64,000 nucleotides of DNA from Rhodanobacteraceae bacterium. Its GTDB lineage: Bacteria; Pseudomonadota; Gammaproteobacteria; Xanthomonadales; Rhodanobacteraceae. Shown piece by piece: positions 35,980-45,679 of this stretch. The stretch spans positions 62,001 to 126,000 of the forward strand of contig JAEUPP010000066.1 of NCBI GenBank assembly GCA_016790075.1. The letters run 5' to 3'. A program made the translations under genes and the position numbers. Below the pieces are notes generated by a model. It made no database searches. It was given only the letters and a program-made list of their open reading frames with translations, and was not told the origin of the DNA. Each line of letters starts with the position of its first letter. Position 1 is the first letter of the stretch.

Positions 35980-36918
35980 ATGCCCGCACCTGCCGTCCAC
36001 CTCAGCCTCGATGCCGTAATTTTCGCCGTGACCGCGGAAGCGCCGCGCATCCTGACCGTACGCGAGACCCGTGGCGGCGACGAAGCCCTGCCATCCGGCC
36101 CGCTCGATCTTGAAGCCCATTCCACTCTGGAGCGCGGCGTACGCGACTGGGTCGCCAAGCAGACCGGCCTCGCGCTGGGTTATGTCGAGCAGCTTTACAC
36201 TTTCGGCGATCGTTTCCGCGACCCGCGGGAACGCGCCGGCGGTCCACGCGTGATCGCGATGACGTATCTCGCCCTCGTGCGCGAACAGGCCCTGCCGGCC
36301 GGCCTCGGAGCGCAGTGGCGCGACTGCTACGCCTATCTGCCATGGGAAGACTGGCGCCGCGGCCGCCCCGGACTCATCGGACACGAACTCGCGCCACGTC
36401 TGCACGCCTGGGCCGGCGACGACCCCCGAAAGCACGAACGCGTCGACCTCACCTTCGGCCTGGACACGGCCCCGTGGGATCCGGAGCGCACCCTGGAACG
36501 CTATGAGTTGCTCTGGGAAGCCGGCCTCGTGGCCGAAGCCTGCCGCGAGCGCGGCACCGCCACTCCACACACCGCGCACGGCGGAACCGCACTCGCCCTC
36601 GACCACCGGCGCATTCTGGCAACCGCGCTAGGCCGCGTGCGCGGCAAGCTCAAATACCGCCCGGTGGTATTCGAGCTGCTGCCCCCTGAGTTTACTTTGC
36701 TGCAACTGCAGCAAGTCGTAGAGGCACTCAGTGGCAATTTGCTGCACAAACAGAATTTCCGCCGACTCGTCGAAAGTGCCGGACTGGTCGAGGGAACCGG
36801 GCGCCTGGCGACCGGCACCGGAGGACGACCAGCGGAGTTGTTCCACTTCCGCCGCGAAGTTTTCCGTGAGAGGCCCGATCCTGGTGTGTACTTTCCCGGC
36901 GCGTGGTGGAGCCGGTGA
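35980..36918 (+). CDS. NUDIX-type NrtR-like transcriptional regulator
   Basis: 312 residues. The N-terminal part has the Nudix fold, but the Nudix box is degenerate (PSGPLDLEAHSTLERGVRDWVAKQTGL, with RDWVAKQ replacing RExxEE), so hydrolysis is unlikely. The C-terminal part (about 215-290: LKYRPVVFELLPPEFTLLQLQQVVEALSGNLLHKQNFRR) is the winged helix seen in NrtR regulators of NAD metabolism. Its targets are not in this window. Start ATG; the ribosome site is weak. Confidence 0.82.
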   Translation: MPAPAVHLSLDAVIFAVTAEAPRILTVRETRGGDEALPSGPLDLEAHSTLERGVRDWVAKQTGLALGYVEQLYTFGDRFRDPRERAGGPRVIAMTYLALVREQALPAGLGAQWRDCYAYLPWEDWRRGRPGLIGHELAPRLHAWAGDDPRKHERVDLTFGLDTAPWDPERTLERYELLWEAGLVAEACRERGTATPHTAHGGTALALDHRRILATALGRVRGKLKYRPVVFELLPPEFTLLQLQQVVEALSGNLLHKQNFRRLVESAGLVEGTGRLATGTGGRPAELFHFRREVFRERPDPGVYFPGAWWSR

Positions 36919-37179
36919 GCGCTGCGCTGCGGCAAGAACTTCCCCGGACAGCGACTCCCTGGCCCAGCAACTGAAGCGACCAACTGAAGTTGTCTGCCGT
37001 ACACGAAATCTGATATCGCGAAGTCCTTGATGCCCCCGCATTGCCGCATTGCCAGTGCGTCCCTACACAACCTGGAAGTCCCCACACTATCGATAGCGCG
37101 CCTGCGACTGGACAAATCTGGCAGTACCTACAAGCAACGCAGGGATAAGCTGCATTCCCACCGGACACAGGATCGAGCC

Positions 37180-37788
37180 ATGACCCGTTTGCCGCAACCA
37201 GGCATACAAGGCGCATTGGCCGTCGTCAGCCTGGTCGCCGGCCTGCTGGCGGCCGGATGTCCTGCAATAGGCCTGGCGATGGCCGCAGCACGTGTGGACC
37301 TTTATTCACTCAAGGCGGGAGACATCGGCATTCTGGGCGTGATGAGCGGTGTTATTGCCGCTGTATTCGCTGTGGCTACTGGCCTGCGCGCGCTGTCGCG
37401 GCGTGTGCGCAGCGGACTGCCCGGGACATCGATCGGCCTCTACATCGGTGGGATCGTGCTCGTGTCATACGCGCTGCTGGGTGCCGTGGCGGCAGCGGTG
37501 GCTATTCCGATGCTGTTCCGGACCAGCACGCCGCGCCTGGAAGGCCCAGTGATCCAGATCATCGCGTTTTCCTGCCCCATCGTTGTCCTGACCTTGGCTG
37601 TCGGTGCCCTATTCCACGGGACACGCAAGCGGCTGGACACGCTTCGAAGCAACGCCAACCCGTTGGCGAACGCGATGCCGGTGGGCCTTGTCCTCGGTTG
37701 GTTAGCCATCGGAATCCTGGCACTCGCCGGCACAGCCGCTGGCGGGTTCATTGCAGAGCTGCTCGATCATTCCGGGCCCCTCATGTAG
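37180..37788 (+). CDS. integral membrane protein, unknown
   Basis: 202 residues with about five predicted membrane segments (AVVSLVAGLLAAGCPAIGLAMAA; IGILGVMSGVIAAVFAVATGL; TSIGLYIGGIVLVSYALLGAVAAAVAI; IIAFSCPIVVLTLAVGALFHG; AMPVGLVLGWLAIGILALAG). No family is recognised. Start ATG has AGGA upstream. It resembles generic DUF4190-like membrane proteins only in overall layout. Confidence 0.65.
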   Translation: MTRLPQPGIQGALAVVSLVAGLLAAGCPAIGLAMAAARVDLYSLKAGDIGILGVMSGVIAAVFAVATGLRALSRRVRSGLPGTSIGLYIGGIVLVSYALLGAVAAAVAIPMLFRTSTPRLEGPVIQIIAFSCPIVVLTLAVGALFHGTRKRLDTLRSNANPLANAMPVGLVLGWLAIGILALAGTAAGGFIAELLDHSGPLM

Positions 37789-37810
37789 GCACTGCGATGC
37801 TGCCAACAGC

Positions 37811-37873
37811 GATGTCGATGTCGAGATATCGAAGGCGACGATGTCGAGGCCGATGTCGAGGCGATGTCGAGGC
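37811..37873 (+). repeat. tandem GATGTCGAGGC repeats
   Basis: Repeated GATGTCGAGGC units with variants lead directly into the dispersed element at 37871, as in the array at 24149. Confidence 0.7.
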
Positions 37874-37908
37874 CACCCACAACTCGGAATATTCCCAGAC
37901 GCTGCCGA
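37871..37908 (+). repeat. dispersed intergenic element, copy 2
   Basis: 38 bp matching 24216-24253 at about 30 of 38 positions. It is followed by a hairpin CGGCAC / GTGCCG (37929-37947), just as copy 1 is followed by a hairpin. It lies between convergent genes. Confidence 0.7.
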
Positions 37909-37928
37909 GATACTTTCGCAGACGCACG

Positions 37929-37947
37929 CGGCACCGTAGCTGTGCCG
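37929..37947. terminator. hairpin after dispersed element copy 2
   Basis: CGGCAC / GTGCCG stem of 6 bp with a 7-nt loop between convergent genes. It is a weak candidate for termination of both. Confidence 0.4.
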
Positions 37948-37985
37948 TCCTAGCCTGCCCCGCTGCTTGCCCCTTCACCTGACCG

Positions 37986-39176
37986 CTAACGGCAACTTGG
38001 CATGCCCCAAGGCCCCAAGCCACAGCGGACGATCGGCGGCATAGTGCCCGAGCCCGAGAACGGCCCCAGCAGACGCCAACCATTACCCAGATCGCCATTG
38101 CTGCAATGACGTCCTGCCCGTATGCAGTGCCGGACAAAGGTATCCATGACTTCCGGGTTCCAGGCCATGAACCAGTCCCCGTGCGCCGAATGCCCCCCGG
38201 GGTACTGCTCGGTGTCGTACATGTCCGAGGCCAGGCGCCAGCCACGGCTGGTGCCGTTGGGATGAGCGTTGGCCGCGGTCACTGCATAACCGAGGTTGTA
38301 GCTGACCTGGGTCAGCACCACCGGATGACTGGAGGGGCAGACCAGATTCCACCCACCGCTGCCGTTGGGCTCAGCCACGACGTTGGACATGTGCGACATA
38401 TGATTGGGCACATCAAGATCGACCCCGTTCCAGCACATAGGAAACAGAATCATCAGATTGACCACGTCGCCAATCGGGCATTCCGGAATGCTGAGCTGGT
38501 GCGGCGTACCCGGCGGCCAGCGCTCGCAAGACCAGCGATGTTGACCACGCTGACTCGGATTTGCGGCCGTCGCATGCATGTCCCCCGCAATAAACCGCAA
38601 CCCTCGCGGCATGCTTTGCACATTGGCCAAACTGGAGGTAGCCGCCTTGTAATAGATGTCAGGCTGAGAGTGAGGCGTACCCGTTGCAGCCGGCGTGACA
38701 TGGTCGAACACCGGATTGCCGCTGCCGTCGCGGAGCGCATTGCCCATCGGGTCGTAACGGCGCGCCAGCAGGGCCGGCACCCAGTACGCTGAACGGTTGA
38801 GGTACCCCCCCTGGCAGGTAGATCCGCCGTTGTTGGCCAGACTGTCCGCTGTACTGGATGCACCGGCCAGCTGGTTGCCGAAGTAGACATGCAGATGCGC
38901 CCGTTCAGTCTGCGCGGGATAGACGATGGGATCGTCGTAATTGCCGTGACTGAAGGCGCACTTGATCCGGAAGGTGCCGCTGTCGGGATCGACCGGGGGA
39001 AGCACTCCGTGATTCTCAAGTACTTGCGGGTCATGCGGAGCAAACACCGAGACAAACTCAAAGCCGTTGCGAAATATCGAATCAGGCGTACCTGCCTGAG
39101 CATCGGCGGCAAGCCCTGAACCGCCTGCGGCGACGAGCGAGCAGATCAGCCTTGTCCGTAGTGCATTCGCTCCCAT
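37986..39176 (-). CDS. secreted DUF1996-domain protein
   Basis: 396 residues with a signal-like N-terminus (LRTRLICSLVAAGGSGLAADAQA). DUF1996 covers most of the protein: CAFSHGNYDDPIVYPAQTE, RAHLHVYFGNQL, MPRGLRFIAGDMHATAA, CPIGDVVNLMILFPMCWNGVDLD, PSSHPVVLTQVSYNLGY, SAHGDWFMAWNPEVMDTFVRHCI. The many His and Cys suggest a secreted, disulfide-rich protein. The short motif SIFRNGFE (residues 33-40) follows the signal peptide. Function unknown. Confidence 0.85.
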   Translation of the reverse strand: MGANALRTRLICSLVAAGGSGLAADAQAGTPDSIFRNGFEFVSVFAPHDPQVLENHGVLPPVDPDSGTFRIKCAFSHGNYDDPIVYPAQTERAHLHVYFGNQLAGASSTADSLANNGGSTCQGGYLNRSAYWVPALLARRYDPMGNALRDGSGNPVFDHVTPAATGTPHSQPDIYYKAATSSLANVQSMPRGLRFIAGDMHATAANPSQRGQHRWSCERWPPGTPHQLSIPECPIGDVVNLMILFPMCWNGVDLDVPNHMSHMSNVVAEPNGSGGWNLVCPSSHPVVLTQVSYNLGYAVTAANAHPNGTSRGWRLASDMYDTEQYPGGHSAHGDWFMAWNPEVMDTFVRHCIRAGRHCSNGDLGNGWRLLGPFSGSGTMPPIVRCGLGPWGMPSCR

Positions 39177-39460
39177 GCTCTGCTCCTTGCCGCATCCCGT
39201 ATTGATGCGAGCGCGACCCTAGGCAGCCCTGTGCAAGCGATCAAGCCGTTCCCGACCAAGGGCGCAGAATCAGGCGCAAGCGTTGTGGGAATACCGTCAT
39301 CATCCTGATCGCCGAACTGTACCCGCTACCGATTCAACACCGACCGTCAGCAGGTGCTGAACGAGCTCCCGGAAACCTTGGCTCTGCCGACGTCAACGGC
39401 TACGCCTTGATCAGCAAGACCGCATGACCTCCGGTCCGACCATCGGTCCACTGAGCGCTG

Positions 39461-40570
39461 TCACGAGGAGTTGCCAATCCGGCGCGCCCAGAACGGCCAT
39501 TCCCGGTACTGTGCCGGCGCTGCGTACGTCAGGCGGAGCCGATCGCGATAATGCACGTGCACGCTATCCATTTCCTCCAGGAAGGCGTCGCGCGAATCCA
39601 GCGCGCCACCATCATCGCTACGCTCGATCGCATTTGCCGCACTCTCGGCCGAGGCAAGCGCATGAAAGATCCCTTGTGACGCGATCGGATCGAACGCAAG
39701 CCCTGCATCACCGACCGCAAAGAATCCGGGCGCGCTACGTGCCACGGCTTGGCGATCGAGTACGGCACTGCCTGCAGGGCGCACCTGCACGGCTTCGTCC
39801 GTCGCAACCGGCAGCACATCGGCGAGCAGAGGCAGGCGCCGTGCCTTCGCCAACAGATGGGAAGGCACTCGCAACGCACGCAGTTCAGCATCGTCCGCAT
39901 CCAGGTGGAACGCCAGCACGCGCTGTCCTGTCGGCACGCGCACGCTATACCACCAGCCATTGCGATCGACGCAGACACGCGTGCACTGATCCTCATCGCC
40001 CGGATCCGCAGGCAAATGCAGGTACAGACAAGTCAGCCTGTCCTCGGCGCGACGCGCAATCCCGAGCTTGCGCGCTACCACGGCGTTGCGCCCTGTGGCG
40101 TCAATGAGCAGCGGCGCACGCTGTTCAGACACAGCCGCATCGCATTCAACTCGCCAGCTACCAGCGCCGCGCAACACACGAAGCGGGCCAACTACATCGA
40201 TCAGCGTGCTACCGGCGGCAACTGCCGCCGCACGCAAATCCGCATCAAAACGCGTGCGATCAAGATGCCAGCCAGGGCCGTTGGGGTCGCGCAAGTGATC
40301 GAACCAGACCGGCTCGCTGCTCTCCCACTGCGATACCGTAGCCGCTCTTTCGACATGACCGGCAACAAGGAATCGCTCGAACCCACCGCAGCGCTGCAGC
40401 AACACGGCTGCAGCGCCGGGCAGCGACTCGCCAATGCGGGGTAGCGCCAGCGGAGAGCGGGGTGCACGATCGAGCAGCAATACACGGCGCTGCGGCCCCA
40501 AACGACAGGCCAGCGCCGAACCCGCCGGCCCGGCACCGACAATGATCGCGTCCCAGTCACAGTGCGACAC
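39461..40570 (-). CDS. FAD-dependent LodB-like flavoprotein
   Basis: 369 residues. Group-A flavoprotein fold: N-terminal Rossmann DAIIVGAGPAGSALACRL, RIGESLPGAAAVLL with the flavoprotein E, GWHLDRTRFDADL in the middle and the second FAD motif GFFAVGDAGLAFDPIASQGIFHAL. It begins 4 nt after the stop of the LodA-like gene. LodB-family proteins are required to build the cysteine-tryptophylquinone of their oxidase partner. The pairing here points to that role; sequence alone cannot exclude a halogenase-like hydroxylase. Confidence 0.82.
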   Translation of the reverse strand: MSHCDWDAIIVGAGPAGSALACRLGPQRRVLLLDRAPRSPLALPRIGESLPGAAAVLLQRCGGFERFLVAGHVERAATVSQWESSEPVWFDHLRDPNGPGWHLDRTRFDADLRAAAVAAGSTLIDVVGPLRVLRGAGSWRVECDAAVSEQRAPLLIDATGRNAVVARKLGIARRAEDRLTCLYLHLPADPGDEDQCTRVCVDRNGWWYSVRVPTGQRVLAFHLDADDAELRALRVPSHLLAKARRLPLLADVLPVATDEAVQVRPAGSAVLDRQAVARSAPGFFAVGDAGLAFDPIASQGIFHALASAESAANAIERSDDGGALDSRDAFLEEMDSVHVHYRDRLRLTYAAPAQYREWPFWARRIGNSS

Positions 40571-40574
40571 GCAA

Positions 40575-42443
40575 TCAGGCGCGCTGCCTGGGCGTCCCTT
40601 TTATTGCCGTCGCCCGCATAGCTGTATCGGTAATCAGTCGCTCACCTGCGCTCATGCTCTTGCCGCCGCGGTCTTCCACCTGCATTACCGGAGGGAAATC
40701 CGGATCATCGGGAATGCCGGGGCGTACCTCGACCATGCCCTGCCGATCGAAGTGCTTGACCATGTTTTCCAGCTCCTGGGTGTAGCCCACGCCCAGGGTC
40801 CGGTCCCAGTCCGAGCGCTTGTTGAACGCCGCAAGGCGCTCTTCCCGCGAGAGTTTGGGATTCATCACCTTGCGGTAATTTTCCACATCAAGCACTTGAT
40901 TGGGCACGCGTGCCGGCCAGAAGGTGGGCAGATAGGGGTCATAGTTGGGCTGATAACCGGAGCGGCAGCTCGCCGTGTCCGTCTGCCAGGGGATAGCCAT
41001 CCAGCGCGTGATCGAGCCGGGAAACTGTGCGTAAAGCGGACCGTTGTAAGACGTCGCTTCTGCCGGCGTCAGTGTGGTGCCGTAGTCGGGCTCCGGATCG
41101 TCCTTGGCCCGGTGACGCCAGCGATACGGTTCGAGATACATGGTCGCGTGACGCACCGGCCAGGTCATTTCACAACCGGGATGAAAGGCATCAGCCAGGC
41201 AGAATTCGAGCGCAGCCCGATCAAGCATCGAAGGCTGCTGCGCAAGCGGTACTTGATCAATGCTGCGCGGCGATTGCGCGGCCGGATCGTAGTCGGCGAC
41301 GAAGTCGCCTTCGGCCCAGCGCTCCAGCAACGCAAGCTGGGTCGTCGTCAGCGCGTTCATCGCGCGCGGTATCGGCGGCATGGGCACATCCATGGCGTCA
41401 CCATAGACCCAGGGCCACGGCTTTTGCGAAACGTCCTGATCCAGCGGGTTGCGGAACGACGTGGCGACGACACGCCGCAACTCTTTGTAGGTGTCGCCAG
41501 GCTGGGAAAGTTTACGCAGATAGGCGGGGTCGAGCAGATGCTGCGGCATGCCATAGCCAAATCCTGCCGCGAATCCGGCGTTCATCCATTGCAGATCGCA
41601 GAGCGACTTGAAGATAGGCAACAGGTCGTGAGTGAACGAGGGCCGGGTCGGTGCCGGCAGCTGGCCTGACTGTATGGCCAAATCGGTCATCAGCGCATAC
41701 ATGGTGCGCACGGATTTCTGCTGCGGACCGTAGTTGGGCGGAGCAACCACGACCCAGGCCGGCGCGACCTCCAGCTCACGGCCATCCAGCCGCACGCGCG
41801 CAGTCACGGGACCGTCGCTGGTGTCGTCATACCAGCCATCGTTATTGGCAAAGGTGACCGGCGGCTTGTTGTCGATCGACGCTGATTTGCCATGACCACC
41901 GAATACGAGCAGGCGTCCCAGCGCATCGGTGCGCAGTTCGCCCAGCGGTACCGGCGTCCCGAGGAACCTGCCGCCGTCGAAACGGTATTTTTTGCCTTGA
42001 GTATCGGGCCTGTCGATGCAGCGAGCGCCCGGGGTGATCGACAGCTTGCCGCGCGCCGGAACGGGGATGTTCGCGTTGCGGCGCGTTGACGCCGGTGCCG
42101 TCGCTGCTTCAGGAATATCCAGCGCAAGTTCAAAGTTGTACCAGGCAGCCTTGTGGTTGGCGAGCTCCACGGTCCATTCGATCTCTACGCCGTCTTCCAT
42201 CTGCAGTTCGCGTACAACGCGGCCGGAACCGTCATAGCCGTAAACACGGAACTCAGCCACTTCGCGCTTCAGCGCTCCACTACTGTCACGGTAGTAACCC
42301 GGCGGTCTGGGCTCTGGTTCGACCACCTGCGGACCAATGTAATAGCCGTCGTTCTTCCTGGAGTTGCCCACGCGGGCGATGCCGATGGATGGATGGATCT
42401 TGGCGTAGACAATGCGCTCATCCGGCTTCTTGCTGCGGCTCAT
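40575..42443 (-). CDS. LodA-like quinoprotein amino-acid oxidase
   Basis: 622 residues. LodA-type signatures are present: IHPSIGIARVGNS near the start and the conserved RWMAIPWQTDTASC block followed by LPTFWPARVPNQVL. Characterised members carry a cysteine-tryptophylquinone (CTQ) and oxidise amino acids, releasing ammonia and H2O2. By alignment to the family pattern the Cys donor is likely C415 in ALEFCLADAFHPG and the Trp W481 or W486 in RWMAIPWQ; I assign these by inference. No signal peptide. I chose the ATG with GGAGGGAA at 42443. Its substrate cannot be deduced. Confidence 0.88.
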   Translation of the reverse strand: MSRSKKPDERIVYAKIHPSIGIARVGNSRKNDGYYIGPQVVEPEPRPPGYYRDSSGALKREVAEFRVYGYDGSGRVVRELQMEDGVEIEWTVELANHKAAWYNFELALDIPEAATAPASTRRNANIPVPARGKLSITPGARCIDRPDTQGKKYRFDGGRFLGTPVPLGELRTDALGRLLVFGGHGKSASIDNKPPVTFANNDGWYDDTSDGPVTARVRLDGRELEVAPAWVVVAPPNYGPQQKSVRTMYALMTDLAIQSGQLPAPTRPSFTHDLLPIFKSLCDLQWMNAGFAAGFGYGMPQHLLDPAYLRKLSQPGDTYKELRRVVATSFRNPLDQDVSQKPWPWVYGDAMDVPMPPIPRAMNALTTTQLALLERWAEGDFVADYDPAAQSPRSIDQVPLAQQPSMLDRAALEFCLADAFHPGCEMTWPVRHATMYLEPYRWRHRAKDDPEPDYGTTLTPAEATSYNGPLYAQFPGSITRWMAIPWQTDTASCRSGYQPNYDPYLPTFWPARVPNQVLDVENYRKVMNPKLSREERLAAFNKRSDWDRTLGVGYTQELENMVKHFDRQGMVEVRPGIPDDPDFPPVMQVEDRGGKSMSAGERLITDTAMRATAIKGTPRQRA

Positions 42444-42848
42444 GATTCCCTCCGACAAGTTTCGGCTCCCCTGATCGGCACGAGATCGAGGGCTGGCCGA
42501 CTCTCGCGCGAATCAGCAGGAGCGTCAAGCAAGTGTGTACATGTCCACTAGAAATGCTACTTCCTTTTCTATCAAACCCTCTGTTGGCGCCCAACTGAGC
42601 AGCAAGGGACGGCTCGGCCACCTCCGCACGGAAGTTACGACGCCGCGCGCTCTGCGCCTGGTTTGTCCGGTTTGCGCAACGTTGCCGTGCGAACAGATTT
42701 TGCCCTGCTGCACGCACCCGTCCTCTTCCGCGAGAGGATTTGCAAGCGAAGCGGCGCTGGCGCCGAATGGCAGTAGCCAACAGCAATAGAGACGCCGATC
42801 CAGCCAGCCGCGGCGGCGGAACGTCGCAGCCGCAGCACAGGCTCCGCA
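42444..42848. other. intergenic region upstream of the LodA-like gene
   Basis: 405 bp between the LodA-like gene start and the cysA stop. I see no supported gene; open frames in both directions have irregular codon use. The promoter of the LodA-like/LodB-like unit should be here. Confidence 0.45.
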
Positions 42849-43988
42849 TCAGCGCCAGCGTGCGAGCGCCGCCTGGCCATAACGCGGATGCACCACACGG
42901 CGGCGAGTGATGTCCGGTTCGCCGCTGTTGCCGGCCAGGGGGAAGATCGTCAGATGGCGCGGCTGTACCGTGACGCTCATACCGGCCTGCAGCGCACGGC
43001 GCTGAGCTTCTTCGCCGCCAAGCTCGGCTTCCAGCGTCTGGCCGAGCGTGGGTATGTCGAGCTCAAGATGCGCGACGCTGCCAGCCAGGTAGACATGCCG
43101 CAGCGTCGCGCGCCAGCCGGACTCGAGCGCAGCCGGCGTGAATGCAAGATGTTCGGGGCGCACATAGGCGACCGCACTGCCGTCAGCCATGCCCTCGAGC
43201 CCCTCGGCTTCGATGCGCTGGTCCCCGGCAACAACCCGGCCGTTCTGGATACGTACCGGCAATTTGTTGGATTTGCCTATGAACTCGAATACGAATGGTG
43301 TAGCCGGCTGCTGATAGACCTCGTCAGGTGTACCGACCTGTTCGATGCGTCCCTGGCTCATCACGACGACACGGTCGGCAAGCTCCAGCGCCTCTTCCTG
43401 GTCGTGCGTGACAAAGACCGTGGTCAGGCGCATTTCTTCATGCAGGTGGCGCAGCCAGCGGCGCAGCGCGACGCGAACCTGCGCATCAAGGGCGCCGAAC
43501 GGTTCGTCAAGCAGCAGCAGTTCGGGCTCAGTCGCGAGCGCGCGCGCGAGTGCGACTCGCTGACGCTGACCGCCGGACAGTTGTGAGGGATAGCGCTGCG
43601 CCATGCCATCGAGCTGCACACGCTTGAGCAGCTTGTCGACGCGATCGGCGATTTCGGCCTTGCTAGGCCTGCGCGCACGGGGGCGCACACGCAGGCCAAA
43701 TGCCACGTTCTCGAACACGGTCATGTGGCGAAACAGCGCGTAGTGCTGGAATACGAGGCCTACGTCGCGATCACGCGCGCTGACCTGCAGCAGGTCGCGG
43801 CCATCGCGCACGAGCTCGCCCGCATCGGGGAAGTCAAGACCGGCGAGTATGCGCAACAGCGTGGTCTTGCCCGAACCCGAAGGGCCGAGCAGCGCAACGA
43901 ATTCACCCGGCGCGATACTGAGACTGACGTCGTCAAGAGCGCGGAAATCGGTAAAGCGGCGCGAGAGATGATTGATGGCGATGGTCAT
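42849..43988 (-). CDS. cysA: sulfate/thiosulfate ABC transporter ATP-binding protein CysA
   Basis: 379 residues. ATPase motifs: Walker [11 protein letters not shown]-loop [16 protein letters not shown], signature [15 protein letters not shown], Walker [13 protein letters not shown] and [19 protein letters not shown]-like C-terminal part follows ([11 protein letters not shown]). It sits last in sbp-cysT-cysW-cysA, one base from cysW, and energises sulfate import for cysteine synthesis. Confidence 0.96.
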   Translation of the reverse strand: MTIAINHLSRRFTDFRALDDVSLSIAPGEFVALLGPSGSGKTTLLRILAGLDFPDAGELVRDGRDLLQVSARDRDVGLVFQHYALFRHMTVFENVAFGLRVRPRARRPSKAEIADRVDKLLKRVQLDGMAQRYPSQLSGGQRQRVALARALATEPELLLLDEPFGALDAQVRVALRRWLRHLHEEMRLTTVFVTHDQEEALELADRVVVMSQGRIEQVGTPDEVYQQPATPFVFEFIGKSNKLPVRIQNGRVVAGDQRIEAEGLEGMADGSAVAYVRPEHLAFTPAALESGWRATLRHVYLAGSVAHLELDIPTLGQTLEAELGGEEAQRRALQAGMSVTVQPRHLTIFPLAGNSGEPDITRRRVVHPRYGQAALARWR

Positions 43989-43989
43989 G

Positions 43990-44856
43990 TCAGTGTCCGC
44001 GAGGCGCCCGGGCGGCGAGTTCCGCCCCGTAGCGCCATTCCAGAAATGTCTTGAAGCCCAGCGTCACCAGCGCGAGGAATGCGAGCAACGAGGCAACCGC
44101 AAACGCACCGGCATAGTTGTAGTCGTTGTAGAGGATCTCGACATGCAGCGGCATGGTATTGGTGAGCCCTCGTATATGTCCGGAAACTACCGAGACCGCA
44201 CCGAATTCACCCATTGCCCGGGCGTTGCACAACAGCACGCCGTAGAGCAGCGCCCAGCGTATGTTCGGCAAGGTCACCCTGAAAAAAGTCTGCCAGCCGC
44301 TGGCACCGAGCACGCGCGCGGCTTCTTCTTCATCACTGCCCTGGGACTGCATCAGCGGAATCAGTTCGCGCGCCACGAACGGCAGCGTTACGAACACGGT
44401 CGCCAGCACCAGGCCGGGCACGGCAAAAATCAGCTTGATGTCGTACTTCTCCAGCCAGGGACCGAACCAGCCCTGGGCGCCGAACAGCAGCACGTAGATC
44501 AGCCCAGACACCACCGGCGACACCGAGAACGGCAGATCGATCAGCGCCCCCAGCACGGCCTTGCCACGGAATTCAAAGCGCGTCATGGCCCAGGCCGCCG
44601 CGACACCGAAAACGGTATTGAGCGGCACAGCAATAGCAGCGACGAGCAGGGTCAGTTTGATTGCCGCTATCGCCTCAGGGTCGACAACTGCTGCCAGGTA
44701 GACCCCTACACCCTTGCGCAGCGCTTCAACAAACACGGCGGCCAGCGGCAGCAACAGGAATAGCAGCAGGAAACTGAGCGCCGCGGCGATCAGCAATGCA
44801 TGAACCACGCGGCGAGCGCGGCTGCGACGCGGCGCGAGCGGAATGACGGCGGCCAT
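43990..44856 (-). CDS. cysW: sulfate ABC transporter permease CysW
   Basis: 288 residues with six membrane helices. The permease EAA loop is seen as [27 protein letters not shown], and [34 protein letters not shown] is characteristic of CysW. It pairs with CysT to form the channel. One base separates it from both neighbours. Confidence 0.95.
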   Translation of the reverse strand: MAAVIPLAPRRSRARRVVHALLIAAALSFLLLFLLLPLAAVFVEALRKGVGVYLAAVVDPEAIAAIKLTLLVAAIAVPLNTVFGVAAAWAMTRFEFRGKAVLGALIDLPFSVSPVVSGLIYVLLFGAQGWFGPWLEKYDIKLIFAVPGLVLATVFVTLPFVARELIPLMQSQGSDEEEAARVLGASGWQTFFRVTLPNIRWALLYGVLLCNARAMGEFGAVSVVSGHIRGLTNTMPLHVEILYNDYNYAGAFAVASLLAFLALVTLGFKTFLEWRYGAELAARAPRGH

Positions 44857-44857
44857 G

Positions 44858-45676
44858 TCAGCGCTCCGTCCAGCGCTGCGTCCAGCGCTGCAGCAGGCTG
44901 ATGGCGAGCAGCAGCAGGAACGATAACGCCAGCATGATCACGCCAACCGCTGCAGCATCGGAATATTTATGCTGTTCCAATTGTTTCACTATCACGAGTG
45001 GCAGGATTTCGGATTTCAGCGGGATGTTGCCAGCGATGAAGATGACTGAACCGTACTCGCCAACCGCGCGCGCGAGTGCCAGTGCAAAACCCGTCAGCAG
45101 GGCCGGCAGCAGCAGGGGGAACAACACTCGCGTGAAGGTCTGCAGACGGCTGGCGCCGAGCATGGTCGCGGCTTCTTCGATGTCCCGGTCCAGCGATTCG
45201 AGCACAGGCTGGACCGTACGCACGACGAACGGAAACCCGACGAAGATCATCGCGACCAGCACGCCCAACGGCGTAAACGCGATCTTGACGCCCAGTGGAA
45301 CCAGCCACGCCCCAAGCCAGCCCTTGGGCGCATAGAGCGTGGTCAACGCGATACCCGCAACCGCCGTCGGCAACGCAAACGGCAAGTCGACCAGCGCATC
45401 GAACAGGCGCCGCCCCGGAAACGTGTAACGGACGAGAACCCAAGCCACCAGCAATCCCACCACGGCATTGATGACCGCCGAGAGCAGGGCTGCACCGAAG
45501 GACAGGCGCAATGCGGCCAGCACCTGCGCTGATGTCAGCGTGTCCCAGAGTCCGCCCAATCCCAGGCCGGACGCCTTGACCGCGAGTGCGGCCAAGGGCA
45601 GTAACACGATGAGCCCCAGATAGGCCAAGGTGTAGCCAAGGCTGAGGCCAAATCCTGGCAGTACGCGTCGTGCCAT
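44858..45676 (-). CDS. cysT: sulfate ABC transporter permease CysT (CysU)
   Basis: 272 residues, six membrane helices. Opens with [23 protein letters not shown] and has [35 protein letters not shown] plus the EAA loop region ([27 protein letters not shown]) and [20 protein letters not shown], all CysT signatures. Partner of CysW. Confidence 0.95.
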   Translation of the reverse strand: MARRVLPGFGLSLGYTLAYLGLIVLLPLAALAVKASGLGLGGLWDTLTSAQVLAALRLSFGAALLSAVINAVVGLLVAWVLVRYTFPGRRLFDALVDLPFALPTAVAGIALTTLYAPKGWLGAWLVPLGVKIAFTPLGVLVAMIFVGFPFVVRTVQPVLESLDRDIEEAATMLGASRLQTFTRVLFPLLLPALLTGFALALARAVGEYGSVIFIAGNIPLKSEILPLVIVKQLEQHKYSDAAAVGVIMLALSFLLLLAISLLQRWTQRWTER

Positions 45677-45679
45677 GAC

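Noticed and set aside
39360-39427. Short plus-strand frame ending ADVNGYALISKTA before the LodB-like gene
   Set aside because: Could be the tail of a lost gene, but it is too short and has no recognisable match.
40434-41669. Plus-strand ORF of 411 codons over the LodA-like gene
   Set aside because: Antisense shadow; the other strand shows the LodA family signatures.
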